A program made the translations under genes and the position numbers. A stretch of DNA of 64,000 bases from Ruminococcus gauvreauii (GTDB lineage Bacteria > Bacillota > Clostridia > Lachnospirales > Lachnospiraceae), in contig NZ_CP102290.1 in assembly GCF_025151995.1 (NCBI RefSeq), positions 806,001 through 870,000 of the forward strand. The letters run 5' to 3'. Positions 34,468 to 42,422 of this stretch are shown piece by piece. Numbering within the stretch: the stretch's first letter is position 1; each line of letters opens with the position of its first letter. Under the pieces are notes generated by a model that ran no database searches, was not told the origin of the DNA, and saw only the letters and a list, made by a program, of their open reading frames with translations.

Positions 34468-35388
34468 TTACAAGAGAAATATATCCTCTTCTGTCCATGC
34501 TTCCGGTATTCTTGTCATGACAACATCGCTGATGATTTCTTTTTCAAATGCATCAAAGCTCTTATTTACAATCCCCATCCGCACGGCAAGTGCCGGTGCC
34601 AGCCCGCATCGGATCGTCTTGATTGCCGCGAGCATGCCCCTCAGGTCCAGTGCTTTCGTCGAGATTTCACCGTTGGCCGCTTTCAGCTGGAGGTCCAGAA
34701 ACAATCCGATCAGCTGTTCCATTGCCTCCGGTTTGCCGTCAGGAAACGTCTGCGCAAAGATCGGCTCCAGCGTATCCTTCGACTGAGGGGGCATATCGAT
34801 CACCAGGAAACGTGATACGAGAGCCTCATTCAGCTCCTTCGTTCCCGCATAACCATAGTTCATCGTTCCGATAAATCTGGCAGCCGGATGAAGATCTATC
34901 TTGTCATATCCCGGTACATCGATACTGCGCCGGTAATCAAGCGTCGCATGCAGTACTGAAACCGCATCATTTTTTGCCATGTTCACCTCATCCAGAATAC
35001 CAAAACCCCCGTACTGTGCGCACAGGTAGATGCTTCCTTTTCGCAGCTGGACCTGATTATCTATAAATGTATCCGTTCCGATCAGATCCCCGCTGTTCGT
35101 ATTGACATGGAACGAAATATTATAGGAAGGCCTGTTAAATATATAGGCCAGATTTTCTGCCAGCACATTTTTTCCGGTCGCCTTGGACCCTGTCAGCAGC
35201 AGATTTTCTCCCTGAAGCAGGCCGGCAATGGCCATCTCCAGTATCTCGCGCCCGTAAAACGGCATCAGCGGCTTTACGATGCGGTATCTCACTGAATCAT
35301 CGACCGGAAACTCTTCCCTGTATGCACGTACTTCCTCTATCATCCCCGGGTTTACACCCTGTTCTTCCAAAAATTTTAATTCATCCAC
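34468..35388 (-). CDS. MoxR-family AAA+ ATPase
   Basis: 306 residues. Walker A is the variant TGSKATGKNVLAENLA, Walker B is GILDEVNMAKNDAV, with IGTMNYGYAGTKELNEAL and SRFLVIDMP following as in the CbbQ/NorQ branch. These ATPases work with VWA proteins as chaperones that activate or metallate enzyme complexes; the VWA partner follows 12 bp downstream. The upstream gap to the amt terminator holds no obvious strong promoter. Confidence 0.9.
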   Translation of the reverse strand: MDELKFLEEQGVNPGMIEEVRAYREEFPVDDSVRYRIVKPLMPFYGREILEMAIAGLLQGENLLLTGSKATGKNVLAENLAYIFNRPSYNISFHVNTNSGDLIGTDTFIDNQVQLRKGSIYLCAQYGGFGILDEVNMAKNDAVSVLHATLDYRRSIDVPGYDKIDLHPAARFIGTMNYGYAGTKELNEALVSRFLVIDMPPQSKDTLEPIFAQTFPDGKPEAMEQLIGLFLDLQLKAANGEISTKALDLRGMLAAIKTIRCGLAPALAVRMGIVNKSFDAFEKEIISDVVMTRIPEAWTEEDIFLL

Positions 35389-35493
35389 AATCTGATTTCT
35401 CCTTTATCTTCGAATCCACTGCTCTTATTCATTATATAATGACCTTTTAACCCCAATATCATAATATGGGATATGTCCTGAAAAAGCAAGTCA

Positions 35494-35532
35494 AGAAAAG
35501 CGCTCCCGAAGTCACAGACTTCGAAAGCGCCG
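35494..35532 (-). terminator. Terminator of the glnK-amt operon
   Basis: GGCGCTTTCGAAGTC pairs with GACTTCGGGAGCGCT (35499-35531 region) allowing G-U pairs, followed on the minus strand by TTTTC. Confidence 0.75.
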
Positions 35533-35548
35533 ATTTCAATTTCAGTAT

Positions 35549-36784
35549 TTATCTGTCACGATGCAGGTTAAAATTTGCATAAGCAGGGGCGCCGTGTTCA
35601 TGCATATCCAGCCCATCAATTTCCTCTTCCTCTGTCACACGCAGTCCGACCGTAAAATCAATCAGTTTAAAGACAATGAATGCCGCAGCCGCTACGTATG
35701 CGATAACCGATGCAACCCCGAGCACCTGTGTTCCAAGACTCACCTCGCTCGAGAACACCCCCGTCAGGATCGTTCCGGCAGCACCGCATACACCGTGTAC
35801 ACTGATAGCGCCCACCGGATCATCGATCTTAACAATCTTATCAAAAAATTCAACAGAAAATACCACCAGAATACCGGCAATGGCACCGATCGCAATGGCC
35901 GCCCAGTTGCTGACGGTATCACAGCCCGCAGTGATCGCAACCAGACCTGCAAGAGCACCGTTGAATGTCATGGATACATCAGGCTTTCCGTAACGGATCC
36001 AGGTGACGATCATGGCCAGCAGAGTGGCCGCTGCCGCCGCAAGGTTTGTCGTCATAGCAATGTCACCAAGACTTTCCGATGCCGCTGTAGTAGAACCACA
36101 GTTAAACCCAAACCAGCAGAACCACAGGATAAACACACCGAGTGCCGCGATGGAAAGGTTATGTCCCGGAATCGCGTTCACAGAACCGTCTTTGTTATAT
36201 TTGCCGAGACGCGGACCCAGGATTTTAGCGCCCACGCATGCACAGATACCTCCTACCATATGGACCGCTGTGGATCCTGCAAAATCATGGAATCCCATCT
36301 GGCTCAGCCATCCGCCGCCCCAGATCCAGTGACCCGTAACCGGATAAATCACAAGGCTGATCGCCGCACTGTAGATCAGATACGCAATAAATTTCGTTCT
36401 CTCAGCCATCGCGCCGGATACGATCGTGGCAGCTGTCGCACAGAACACGGTGTGAAAGATCATAAAAACACCGACTGGAAGCCCATTCATCATATTTACC
36501 GCAGTTCCTCCGATCTCCTCCACCGTTCCGAGAGATGTGGGATCAAAGAGTCCCCCAAGACCGATGATTCCGTTCCAGTCTGTGCCGTGCATCAGTGAAA
36601 AACCAATCAGGAAAAAGCATAAGCTGCCCAGGACAAAATCCATCATATTTTTCATCAGAATGTTTCCTGTATTTTTGGCCCTTGTGAAACCGGCTTCACA
36701 CATGGCAAATCCAGCCTGCATAAAGTACACCAGGAATGCCGCTATCATAGTCCAGACGATATTCATCAGCAATTCAACACTCAT
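35549..36784 (-). CDS. amt: Ammonium transporter Amt
   Basis: 411 residues, eleven membrane helices. Family markers: GFAMCEAGFTRAKN, the twin-His pore region with GFHDFAGSTAVHMVGG (first pore His) and ISVHGVCGAAGT (second), and the C-terminal GLRVTEEEEIDGLDMHEHG that docks GlnK. It imports ammonium when external supply is low. The start is the ATG at 36784 with GAGGAGG 9 nt upstream, not the earlier GTG/ATG-like codons of the open frame to 36814. It follows glnK, with a terminator-like hairpin between them. Confidence 0.97.
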   Translation of the reverse strand: MSVELLMNIVWTMIAAFLVYFMQAGFAMCEAGFTRAKNTGNILMKNMMDFVLGSLCFFLIGFSLMHGTDWNGIIGLGGLFDPTSLGTVEEIGGTAVNMMNGLPVGVFMIFHTVFCATAATIVSGAMAERTKFIAYLIYSAAISLVIYPVTGHWIWGGGWLSQMGFHDFAGSTAVHMVGGICACVGAKILGPRLGKYNKDGSVNAIPGHNLSIAALGVFILWFCWFGFNCGSTTAASESLGDIAMTTNLAAAAATLLAMIVTWIRYGKPDVSMTFNGALAGLVAITAGCDTVSNWAAIAIGAIAGILVVFSVEFFDKIVKIDDPVGAISVHGVCGAAGTILTGVFSSEVSLGTQVLGVASVIAYVAAAAFIVFKLIDFTVGLRVTEEEEIDGLDMHEHGAPAYANFNLHRDR

Positions 36785-36815
36785 AATAATTTCCTCCTCA
36801 TTTGAGCCTGCCACT

Positions 36816-36866
36816 CAAAAAAGGGATAACCGCCGGATTCATTTGCGAACCCGACAGTTATCCCCT
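36816..36866 (-). terminator. Attenuator-like hairpin between glnK and amt
   Basis: On the minus strand GGGGATAAC (from 36866) pairs with GTTATCCC (to 36822), with an inner CGG/CCG-rich helix, followed by TTTTTTG. It lies 37 bp before amt and could reduce amt expression relative to glnK. Confidence 0.65.
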
Positions 36867-36909
36867 TCGATAACAGACCCTCTTCATATTTATTTCCTCA
36901 TTCTGCAGA

Positions 36910-37248
36910 CTACAGTGCATCCTTTCCGCGTTCTCCGGTACGGATACGTACCGCATCTTCCACATCGTATACAAAAATCTTACCATCGCCGTAGTTTCCT
37001 GTATTGATCTGTTCCACGACTCTGTCAATGATCCTGTCACACACCGCGTCGTCTACTACAGTCTCAACCTTTGTTTTCGGCAAAAGATTGACATGATATT
37101 CTGCACCGCGGTAAAGCTGCCTGTACCCTTTCTGCTGCCCATAACCCATGATATTATGTATCATAAGCCCGCTCGCATTGCATTCATCTAAAATTCCTTT
37201 CAGATCTTCAAGCTTTTCGGGTTTGACAACAATTTCCAGCTTTTTCAT
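36910..37248 (-). CDS. glnK: Nitrogen regulatory protein PII (GlnK)
   Basis: 112 residues, the standard PII length. The T-loop segment reads GYRQLYRGAEYHVNLLPK, retaining the tyrosine at the position used for covalent modification in other bacteria, and KLEIVVKPEKLEDLKG and the C-terminal TGERGKDAL fit the family. PII trimers bind ATP/ADP and 2-oxoglutarate and block Amt when nitrogen is plentiful. The frame is open to 37266; the ATG at 37248 has GAGGAGG 10 nt upstream. First gene of glnK-amt. Confidence 0.97.
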   Translation of the reverse strand: MKKLEIVVKPEKLEDLKGILDECNASGLMIHNIMGYGQQKGYRQLYRGAEYHVNLLPKTKVETVVDDAVCDRIIDRVVEQINTGNYGDGKIFVYDVEDAVRIRTGERGKDAL

Positions 37249-37342
37249 GATAATTGTCCTCCTCACTCATAAATTTTCATTCATATTTTATTCACTGAAA
37301 ATTAAAAATGCCTTCATCAGTGTTATATGAATTCTTCATTTT

Positions 37343-37371
37343 TTTCTTCTATATTATAATTATAGAAGAAA
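37343..37371 (-). promoter_or_regulatory. Inverted repeat around a -10 box upstream of glnK
   Basis: TTTCTTCTAT (37343-37352) and ATAGAAGAAA (37362-37371) are perfect 10-bp arms around a 9-bp centre. On the minus strand TATAAT (37353-37358) lies in the centre, so a bound protein would cover the -10. It is 95 bp before glnK. No good -35 was found. Confidence 0.45.
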
Positions 37372-37408
37372 CTATCAATCAGCATTCCTTATAACTTTTT
37401 TATAACTC

Positions 37409-37449
37409 GTGCCAGACAGGTTTTTGCATTTCATTTTCCTGTCTGGCAC
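37409..37449. terminator. 12-bp-arm inverted repeat downstream of glnA
   Basis: GTGCCAGACAGG (37409-37420) and CCTGTCTGGCAC (37438-37449) are perfect arms with a 17-nt loop, 18 bp after the glnA stop. No clear T-run follows, so termination strength is uncertain; an mRNA-stabilising or repeat role is possible. Confidence 0.5.
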
Positions 37450-37467
37450 CCTCCTTTTCAGAAGCAG

Positions 37468-39582
37468 TTATACATCAAACATCAGATCGCCATAAGAAGG
37501 CATCGGCCACATTTCTTTGTCCACGATCATTTCCAGTTCATCCACCGGAGCTCTCAGAGCTTCCATCGCCGGAATCACATTGCTGTGATAGAAATTCGCC
37601 TGACGGGCGCCTTCCTCCATCGCTACCGCCTGACCCTCAATCTCAATCAGTTTTGTATGTGCATCTTTTGTCTCTTTCAAAAGCAGCGATGTCTTTTTCA
37701 GCAATTCAGTCTGAACACTCACGTCGGCGTCACACGCTTCTTTTACTGCATTGATAGAATCTGCAAGCGCCTTCGTATATCTGACGACCGCCGGTATGAT
37801 CTGTTTGGTGGCAATATCGATCATGGCTCTCGCCTCAATATTGATCGCTTTTGCATAAGCCTCATACTGAATCTCAACTCTTGATTCCAGTTCCGCCCTG
37901 GTAAATACACCAAATTCCTCGAATACCCTGACCGCTTTCTCTGTCAACATTGCCGGGATCGCGTCAACCATGGATTTTATGTTCGGAAGCCCTCTTCTGG
38001 CCGCTTCCTCCACCCATGCCTCGGAATACCCGTTTCCGTTAAAGACGATTCTCTGATGGTCCGATGCGTACTGTTTGATCAGGTCGTGTACCGCATCATC
38101 AAAATTATCAGCTTTTTCCAGAATATCACAGGCTTCCTTGAACGCTTCCGCCACGATCGTATTCAGAACGGTATTGGGCGGTGCGATTGAATCCCGGGAA
38201 CCTACCATGCGAAATTCAAATTTATTTCCGGTAAATGCGAACGGTGAAGTCCTGTTCCGGTCTGTGGCGTCCTTCGCTACATCCGGAAGCGTCTTAACAC
38301 CTGTCCGCAGTTTTCCTCCCTTGATACTGTGTGTCGCCATGCCTGTGCTGATCAGCTGCTCCAGCACATCCTCCAGCTGCTCGCCCAGGAAAACAGAAAT
38401 GATAGCCGGCGGTGCTTCATTGGCTCCAAGCCTGTGATCATTCCCCACATCGGCAGCGGACTCCCGCAGCAGATCCGCATGAGTATCCACCGCTTTCAGC
38501 ACACAGGTCATGATCATCAGGAACTGAATATTTTCATGAGGCGTCTTGCCCGGCTCCAGCAGATTGATCCCGTCATCCGTGGTCAGCGACCAGTTATTAT
38601 GTTTTCCCGAACCATTTACCCCCGCAAATGGTTTCTCATGGAGCAGGCATTTCAGACCATGTGCGCTTGCTACTTTTTTCAGCGTCTGCATGATGATCTG
38701 GTTATGATCTACTGCCACATTTGCCTGTGCATAGATCGGCGCCAGTTCATGCTGTGCCGGAGCAACCTCATTATGCTGAGTCTTTGCCGTTACACCCAGC
38801 TTCCAGAGCTCCTCGTTGACATCCTTCATGAATGCAGCAACTCTCTGGCGAATCGTTCCAAAGTAATGGTCATCCAGCTCCTGGCCTTTGGGAGGCATGG
38901 CGCCAAACAGTGTTCGTCCGGTATAGATCAAATCCTTCCTCTGCTGAAATTTCTTAGCATCCACAAGGAAGTATTCCTGTTCCGGTCCAACACAGGGTGT
39001 TACTTTTTTAGATGTCGTATTTCCAAACAGTCGGATCAGCCTCAGCGCCTGAGAATTAATGGCTTCCATGGAACGCAGCAGCGGTGTTTTCTGATCCAGT
39101 GCCTCTCCGGTATAAGAACAGAAGGCCGTTGGGATACAGAGTGTCGCTCCGGCTGCATCTTCCCTCACGAAAGCCGGTGATGTACAGTCCCATGCCGTAT
39201 ATCCCCTTGCCTCAAATGTCGCTCTCAGGCCTCCTGAAGGAAAGGATGATGCATCCGGTTCTCCTTTGATCAGTTCCTTCCCGGAAAAACTCATAAGAAC
39301 CTTTCCGTTGCTCATAGGAGCCGAGATAAAGGAATCATGCTTCTCAGCAGTTACACCCGTAAGCGGCTGAAACCAGTGTGTATAGTGTGTAGCCCCTTTT
39401 TCGATGGCCCACTCTTTCATCTCGTGAGCTATCACATCAGCGACTGCAGGATCCAGCTCTTTTCCCTCTTCAATCGTCTGTCTCAGTTCTTTGTAAACTT
39501 TTTTCGGCAAACGTTCCTGCATAACTGTATCATTGAATACGTTTTTCCCAAAAATCTCAGCTACATTAACAAAATCACCCAT
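37468..39582 (-). CDS. glnN: Glutamine synthetase type III
   Basis: 704 residues, the large GSIII form. It joins ammonia to glutamate using ATP. Motifs: CVGPEQEYFLVD and DHNQIIMQTLKKVASAHG, NGSGKHNNWSL (catalytic loop), LGANEAPPAIIS and FEFRMVGS. GSIII enzymes are dodecamers unrelated in control to the adenylylated type I. It heads the glnA-glnK-amt ammonium cluster, separated from glnK by a 219-bp gap. A promoter and a leader terminator precede it, suggesting control by antitermination. RBS AAGGAT lies before the ATG. Confidence 0.97.
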   Translation of the reverse strand: MGDFVNVAEIFGKNVFNDTVMQERLPKKVYKELRQTIEEGKELDPAVADVIAHEMKEWAIEKGATHYTHWFQPLTGVTAEKHDSFISAPMSNGKVLMSFSGKELIKGEPDASSFPSGGLRATFEARGYTAWDCTSPAFVREDAAGATLCIPTAFCSYTGEALDQKTPLLRSMEAINSQALRLIRLFGNTTSKKVTPCVGPEQEYFLVDAKKFQQRKDLIYTGRTLFGAMPPKGQELDDHYFGTIRQRVAAFMKDVNEELWKLGVTAKTQHNEVAPAQHELAPIYAQANVAVDHNQIIMQTLKKVASAHGLKCLLHEKPFAGVNGSGKHNNWSLTTDDGINLLEPGKTPHENIQFLMIMTCVLKAVDTHADLLRESAADVGNDHRLGANEAPPAIISVFLGEQLEDVLEQLISTGMATHSIKGGKLRTGVKTLPDVAKDATDRNRTSPFAFTGNKFEFRMVGSRDSIAPPNTVLNTIVAEAFKEACDILEKADNFDDAVHDLIKQYASDHQRIVFNGNGYSEAWVEEAARRGLPNIKSMVDAIPAMLTEKAVRVFEEFGVFTRAELESRVEIQYEAYAKAINIEARAMIDIATKQIIPAVVRYTKALADSINAVKEACDADVSVQTELLKKTSLLLKETKDAHTKLIEIEGQAVAMEEGARQANFYHSNVIPAMEALRAPVDELEMIVDKEMWPMPSYGDLMFDV

Positions 39583-39657
39583 TTTTACTCATCCTTTCCA
39601 CCATTTTTAGCGACCTACGCATATGTAAGAACAGGAAACCAGTGTCTCCATTACCAT

Positions 39658-39690
39658 AAAAAAGGCATTCCACTCGTGTGGAACGCCTTT
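39658..39690 (-). terminator. Leader terminator upstream of the glutamine synthetase gene
   Basis: AAGGCGTTCCAC pairs with GTGGAATGCCTT (39662-39689; one G-U pair on the minus strand) and is followed by TTTTTTATG, about 75 bp before the start codon and downstream of the predicted transcription start. This is an attenuator position. Confidence 0.75.
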
Positions 39691-39725
39691 GTTCTGCATA
39701 CGTCACTTGGAAATAGCATTTCCAA
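39681..39725 (-). promoter_or_regulatory. Two small hairpins ahead of the glnA leader terminator
   Basis: On the minus strand TTGGAAA/TTTCCAA (39707-39725, 5-nt loop) is followed by GAAC-AAAGGC-GTTC (39681-39694), a 6-nt loop with A1 and G4 that overlaps the first terminator arm. The second hairpin has the look of an ANTAR-type antiterminator stem; the first does not match the hexaloop rule. Confidence 0.4.
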
Positions 39726-39734
39726 TCTGTTAAT

Positions 39735-39763
39735 AAGATACCGCAAACACACAAGAATTGCAA
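39735..39763 (-). promoter_or_regulatory. Predicted promoter of the glutamine synthetase gene
   Basis: Minus-strand TTGCAA (39758-39763) and TATCTT (39735-39740) with a 17-bp spacer. The start would be near 39728, giving a leader of about 145 nt. Confidence 0.45.
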
Positions 39764-39847
39764 GACATTCTTTACAAAAATTCTTTTTTTGGTAATTAGT
39801 ATGAAGTTCTTCAGGCAAAAAACCTCGTTTTCGTAGAAAGTGACAGC

Positions 39848-40780
39848 TTATTGCTGCAGTGGCAATTCCAGCGGTTTTGCCTTATGTTTCATGGGATTCA
39901 GCAGAATGTGAATCGCTTTCTTCTTGTTTTCGATACAGATTTCCCTGTGTTCACCTCCGTATTCCCCGTCCAGAGTCCACGGGATATCTTCCGTCGCCTC
40001 TATCACAATCCGGTCTGTCTTGAATGAGTCTACCAGATCCGTATTATCGACCGCATTCAGCAATGCACCCATGATCTCATTCAGTTCCAGCGGATTCTTC
40101 GGCGTATGAATCAGGGTCACCTCAAAAAGCCCGTCGTCCATCTTTACATTTTTTCCCGTCAGGTTCTTGAACCCGCCGACGGAACGTGAGTTAGTCACCA
40201 TGCCATAGATATAATCGTTCTCCAGCACCTCCCCGTTCACCTCAATCCTGAGATGGTAAGACTTGATGTCGAAGATCCTCTTCGCTCCCTCCAGAAGGTA
40301 CGCCATATGGCCCAGCACGTTCTTCAGCGTCTGTGCTGTCTGATACGACACATCCGTAAACAGTCCAAACGCAGCAATATATACAAAAGTATCCTTGTTA
40401 AAGCTTCCGACGTCGCAGCCGTAGACCTGCCCTTCCATAATTTCCTGAGCTGCCTTTACCATATTCTTTGAAATAGAAAGGCTGTTGGCAAAATCATTCG
40501 TGCTTCCCGATGGTATATATCCCAACGGCACGTCGATTCGGCTGTCCATGATAGCGGTCACAACTTCATCCAGTGTACCGTCACCGCCGCTGCAGACGAT
40601 CAGGTCTGCATGCTGTGTCATTTGCTTAGCCGCATTGTACGTATCCTCAGCACTCTGCGTGGGATGTACGATTACCTGGTACCCGTGCTTCACAAAAATG
40701 TCTACAATATCCAGCAATTTAGATTTTATCAGTCCTTTACCTGATTTCGGATTAAAAATGAAAAATAACTTTTTTTCCAT
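39848..40780 (-). CDS. Diacylglycerol kinase-family lipid kinase
   Basis: 310 residues of the DgkB/YegS fold, which phosphorylates diacylglycerol or related lipids for recycling into phospholipids. NPKSGKG near the start, CSGGDGTLDEVV (nucleotide loop) and LGYIPSGSTNDFANSL are diagnostic. No membrane helix, as expected for a peripheral enzyme. GAGGAG precedes the ATG. Divergent from the dehydrogenase gene. The exact substrate is unproven. Confidence 0.92.
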   Translation of the reverse strand: MEKKLFFIFNPKSGKGLIKSKLLDIVDIFVKHGYQVIVHPTQSAEDTYNAAKQMTQHADLIVCSGGDGTLDEVVTAIMDSRIDVPLGYIPSGSTNDFANSLSISKNMVKAAQEIMEGQVYGCDVGSFNKDTFVYIAAFGLFTDVSYQTAQTLKNVLGHMAYLLEGAKRIFDIKSYHLRIEVNGEVLENDYIYGMVTNSRSVGGFKNLTGKNVKMDDGLFEVTLIHTPKNPLELNEIMGALLNAVDNTDLVDSFKTDRIVIEATEDIPWTLDGEYGGEHREICIENKKKAIHILLNPMKHKAKPLELPLQQ

Positions 40781-40863
40781 AAGCTTCTCCTCTGTTTTTG
40801 CTATGCTTTATTTTACTACTATTTTTTCAATCCTACAACCACAACCTGATACTTTCCGGACCG

Positions 40864-40892
40864 TTTCCATTACTGTACAATTGTGGTATAAT
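40864..40892 (+). promoter_or_regulatory. Predicted promoter for the short-chain dehydrogenase
   Basis: An extended -10 TGGTATAAT (TATAAT at 40887-40892) with a weak TTTCCA 17 bp upstream. A second TGGTATAAT occurs 16 bp later (40903-40908). Confidence 0.45.
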
Positions 40893-40971
40893 GGCTGGGT
40901 GGTATAATAAACCGGCATGGCGCATCATTGCTGCCCGTCCAACAAAAATTTATGATTTGGAGTATTCACAT

Positions 40972-41706
40972 ATGAATCAAAAAACGGTATTGATCACCGG
41001 TGCATCCCGCGGTATCGGGCGCGCCTGCGCACGCACTTTCGCAGAACACGGATATCATCTGGTCCTGAACTGCCATCAGCATGTCGATTATCTGGAATCC
41101 CTCAGATGTGAACTGGAGCAGGAGTATGCAGTCAGCTGCCGACTTTCCCATGGGGATATCAGTGACGAAGTCTATGTTGACAGCCTGTTCGCCGAAATTG
41201 CAGATAGCGGTGATTCACTGGATGTCCTCATCAACAACGCCGGTATCGCTCACATGGGGCTCCTGCAGGATATGACACTTGAGCAATGGAACCGGGTGCT
41301 GAATGTAAATCTGACCTCTCAGTTTCTGTGCTGCCGACGGGCCGTCCCGCTGATGCTGAAACAGCACAGAGGTTCCATTGTGAACACTTCCTCCGTGTGG
41401 GGGATTCATGGTGCTTCCTGTGAGGCAGCCTATTCAGCGGCAAAGGGCGGTGTCAACGCTTTCACCAAAGCCCTTGCCCGTGAACTGGCGCCAAGCGGTA
41501 TCCGGGTCAACGCGGTCGCCTTCGGCGCCGTGGACACTGACATGAACCAGATGCTGGATGCTGGAGAACGCGGGATACTCTGCGATGAAATCCCTCTGGG
41601 ACGCATGGCAGAACCGCATGAAGCCGGTGCTTTCCTTTACGACATCGCCTGCTGTCACCCCTACCTCACCGCACAGGTCCTGACGCTCGACGGAGGCTGG
41701 ATGTGA
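40972..41706 (+). CDS. Short-chain dehydrogenase/reductase (FabG-like)
   Basis: 244 residues of the classical SDR fold. NAD(P) loop GASRGIG (10-16), NNAG, catalytic Ser in NTSSVWG, and YSAAKGG with the Tyr/Lys pair are intact; LDGGWM near the end is typical of FabG-like enzymes. The substrate cannot be told, and its position outside a fatty-acid cluster argues against primary FabG. The frame extends to 40798, but GGAG before the ATG at 40972 and the SDR N-terminus fix the start. Shares a terminator with rplQ. Confidence 0.88.
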   Translation: MNQKTVLITGASRGIGRACARTFAEHGYHLVLNCHQHVDYLESLRCELEQEYAVSCRLSHGDISDEVYVDSLFAEIADSGDSLDVLINNAGIAHMGLLQDMTLEQWNRVLNVNLTSQFLCCRRAVPLMLKQHRGSIVNTSSVWGIHGASCEAAYSAAKGGVNAFTKALARELAPSGIRVNAVAFGAVDTDMNQMLDAGERGILCDEIPLGRMAEPHEAGAFLYDIACCHPYLTAQVLTLDGGWM

Positions 41707-41731
41707 GGCGGATGTGCGTCCCGTATAATTC

Positions 41732-41763
41732 AAAAAATCGCAGGTCACTGACCTGCGATTTTC
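41732..41763. terminator. Bidirectional terminator between the dehydrogenase gene and rplQ
   Basis: AAAATCGCAGGTCA and TGACCTGCGATTTT are near-perfect arms (41734-41762) with A and T runs on both sides; it ends both the plus-strand gene and the long ribosomal transcript. Confidence 0.85.
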
Positions 41764-41798
41764 ATCTGATATTTATAGCACAGACATGAAAGTTACTC

Positions 41799-42335
41799 TT
41801 ACACGAGTTCTAACAGCACTTCCATTGCCGCATCACCCTTACGCTGTCCGATTTTGATGATTCTTGTATAACCACCGTTACGGTCAGCATATTTTGGTGC
41901 GATTTCCGTAAACATCTTATCCACCATGTCTACTTCCTTCGTATTTTTCTTCTTACCTGCATTTTCAGCCGGAACTGATTTCACCGGATAGAAGACTTTC
42001 ATCATCTGTCTTCTTGCATGAAGTCTGGACGGAGCGTCTTTTTTGATCTCCTTCTGCACTTCATCATACACAGTTACTTTTTTGCCGTCGACAACTTCTT
42101 TCACTCTTTTGCCGTCTGCGTCTTTGCGTGCCACCTTTGCAGTCACTGTAACTGTCTCGAAGTTATCTCTCTCTTTTACCGCAAGTGCGATCAGGCCTTC
42201 TGCAATTTTACGAACTTCTTTTGCTTTGGTCTCAGTGGTAACGATTTTCCCGTTATAAAGCAGGTTGGTCACCTGGTTTCTGAGCAGCGCTTTTCTTTGG
42301 CTGGATGTTCTTCCAAGCTTTCTATATTTTGCCAT
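41799..42335 (-). CDS. rplQ: 50S ribosomal protein L17 with internal insertion
   Basis: 178 residues against about 120 in Bacillus. The N-terminal MAKYRKLGRTSSQRKALLRN and the C-terminal GGYTRIIKIGQRKGDAAMEV are normal; roughly 40 extra charged residues (ARKDADGKRVKEVVDGKKV and flanks) sit before the conserved SRLHARRQ. L17 lies near the tunnel exit. The insertion is in frame with normal codon use, so it is a lineage feature rather than a frameshift. Last gene of the alpha operon. Confidence 0.96.
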   Translation of the reverse strand: MAKYRKLGRTSSQRKALLRNQVTNLLYNGKIVTTETKAKEVRKIAEGLIALAVKERDNFETVTVTAKVARKDADGKRVKEVVDGKKVTVYDEVQKEIKKDAPSRLHARRQMMKVFYPVKSVPAENAGKKKNTKEVDMVDKMFTEIAPKYADRNGGYTRIIKIGQRKGDAAMEVLLELV

Positions 42336-42422
42336 TGTATTATTTCCTCCATTTGTGGAACCCTATATCATGCTTCTTCGGTCTTACTGATATATGGCTG
42401 TAATCTACAAATATTCCCCAAG

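Noticed and set aside
39583..39847. Cyanobacterial-type glutamine riboswitch upstream of glnA
   Set aside because: The leader has simple stem-loops and a terminator but not the three-stem junction core of that motif.
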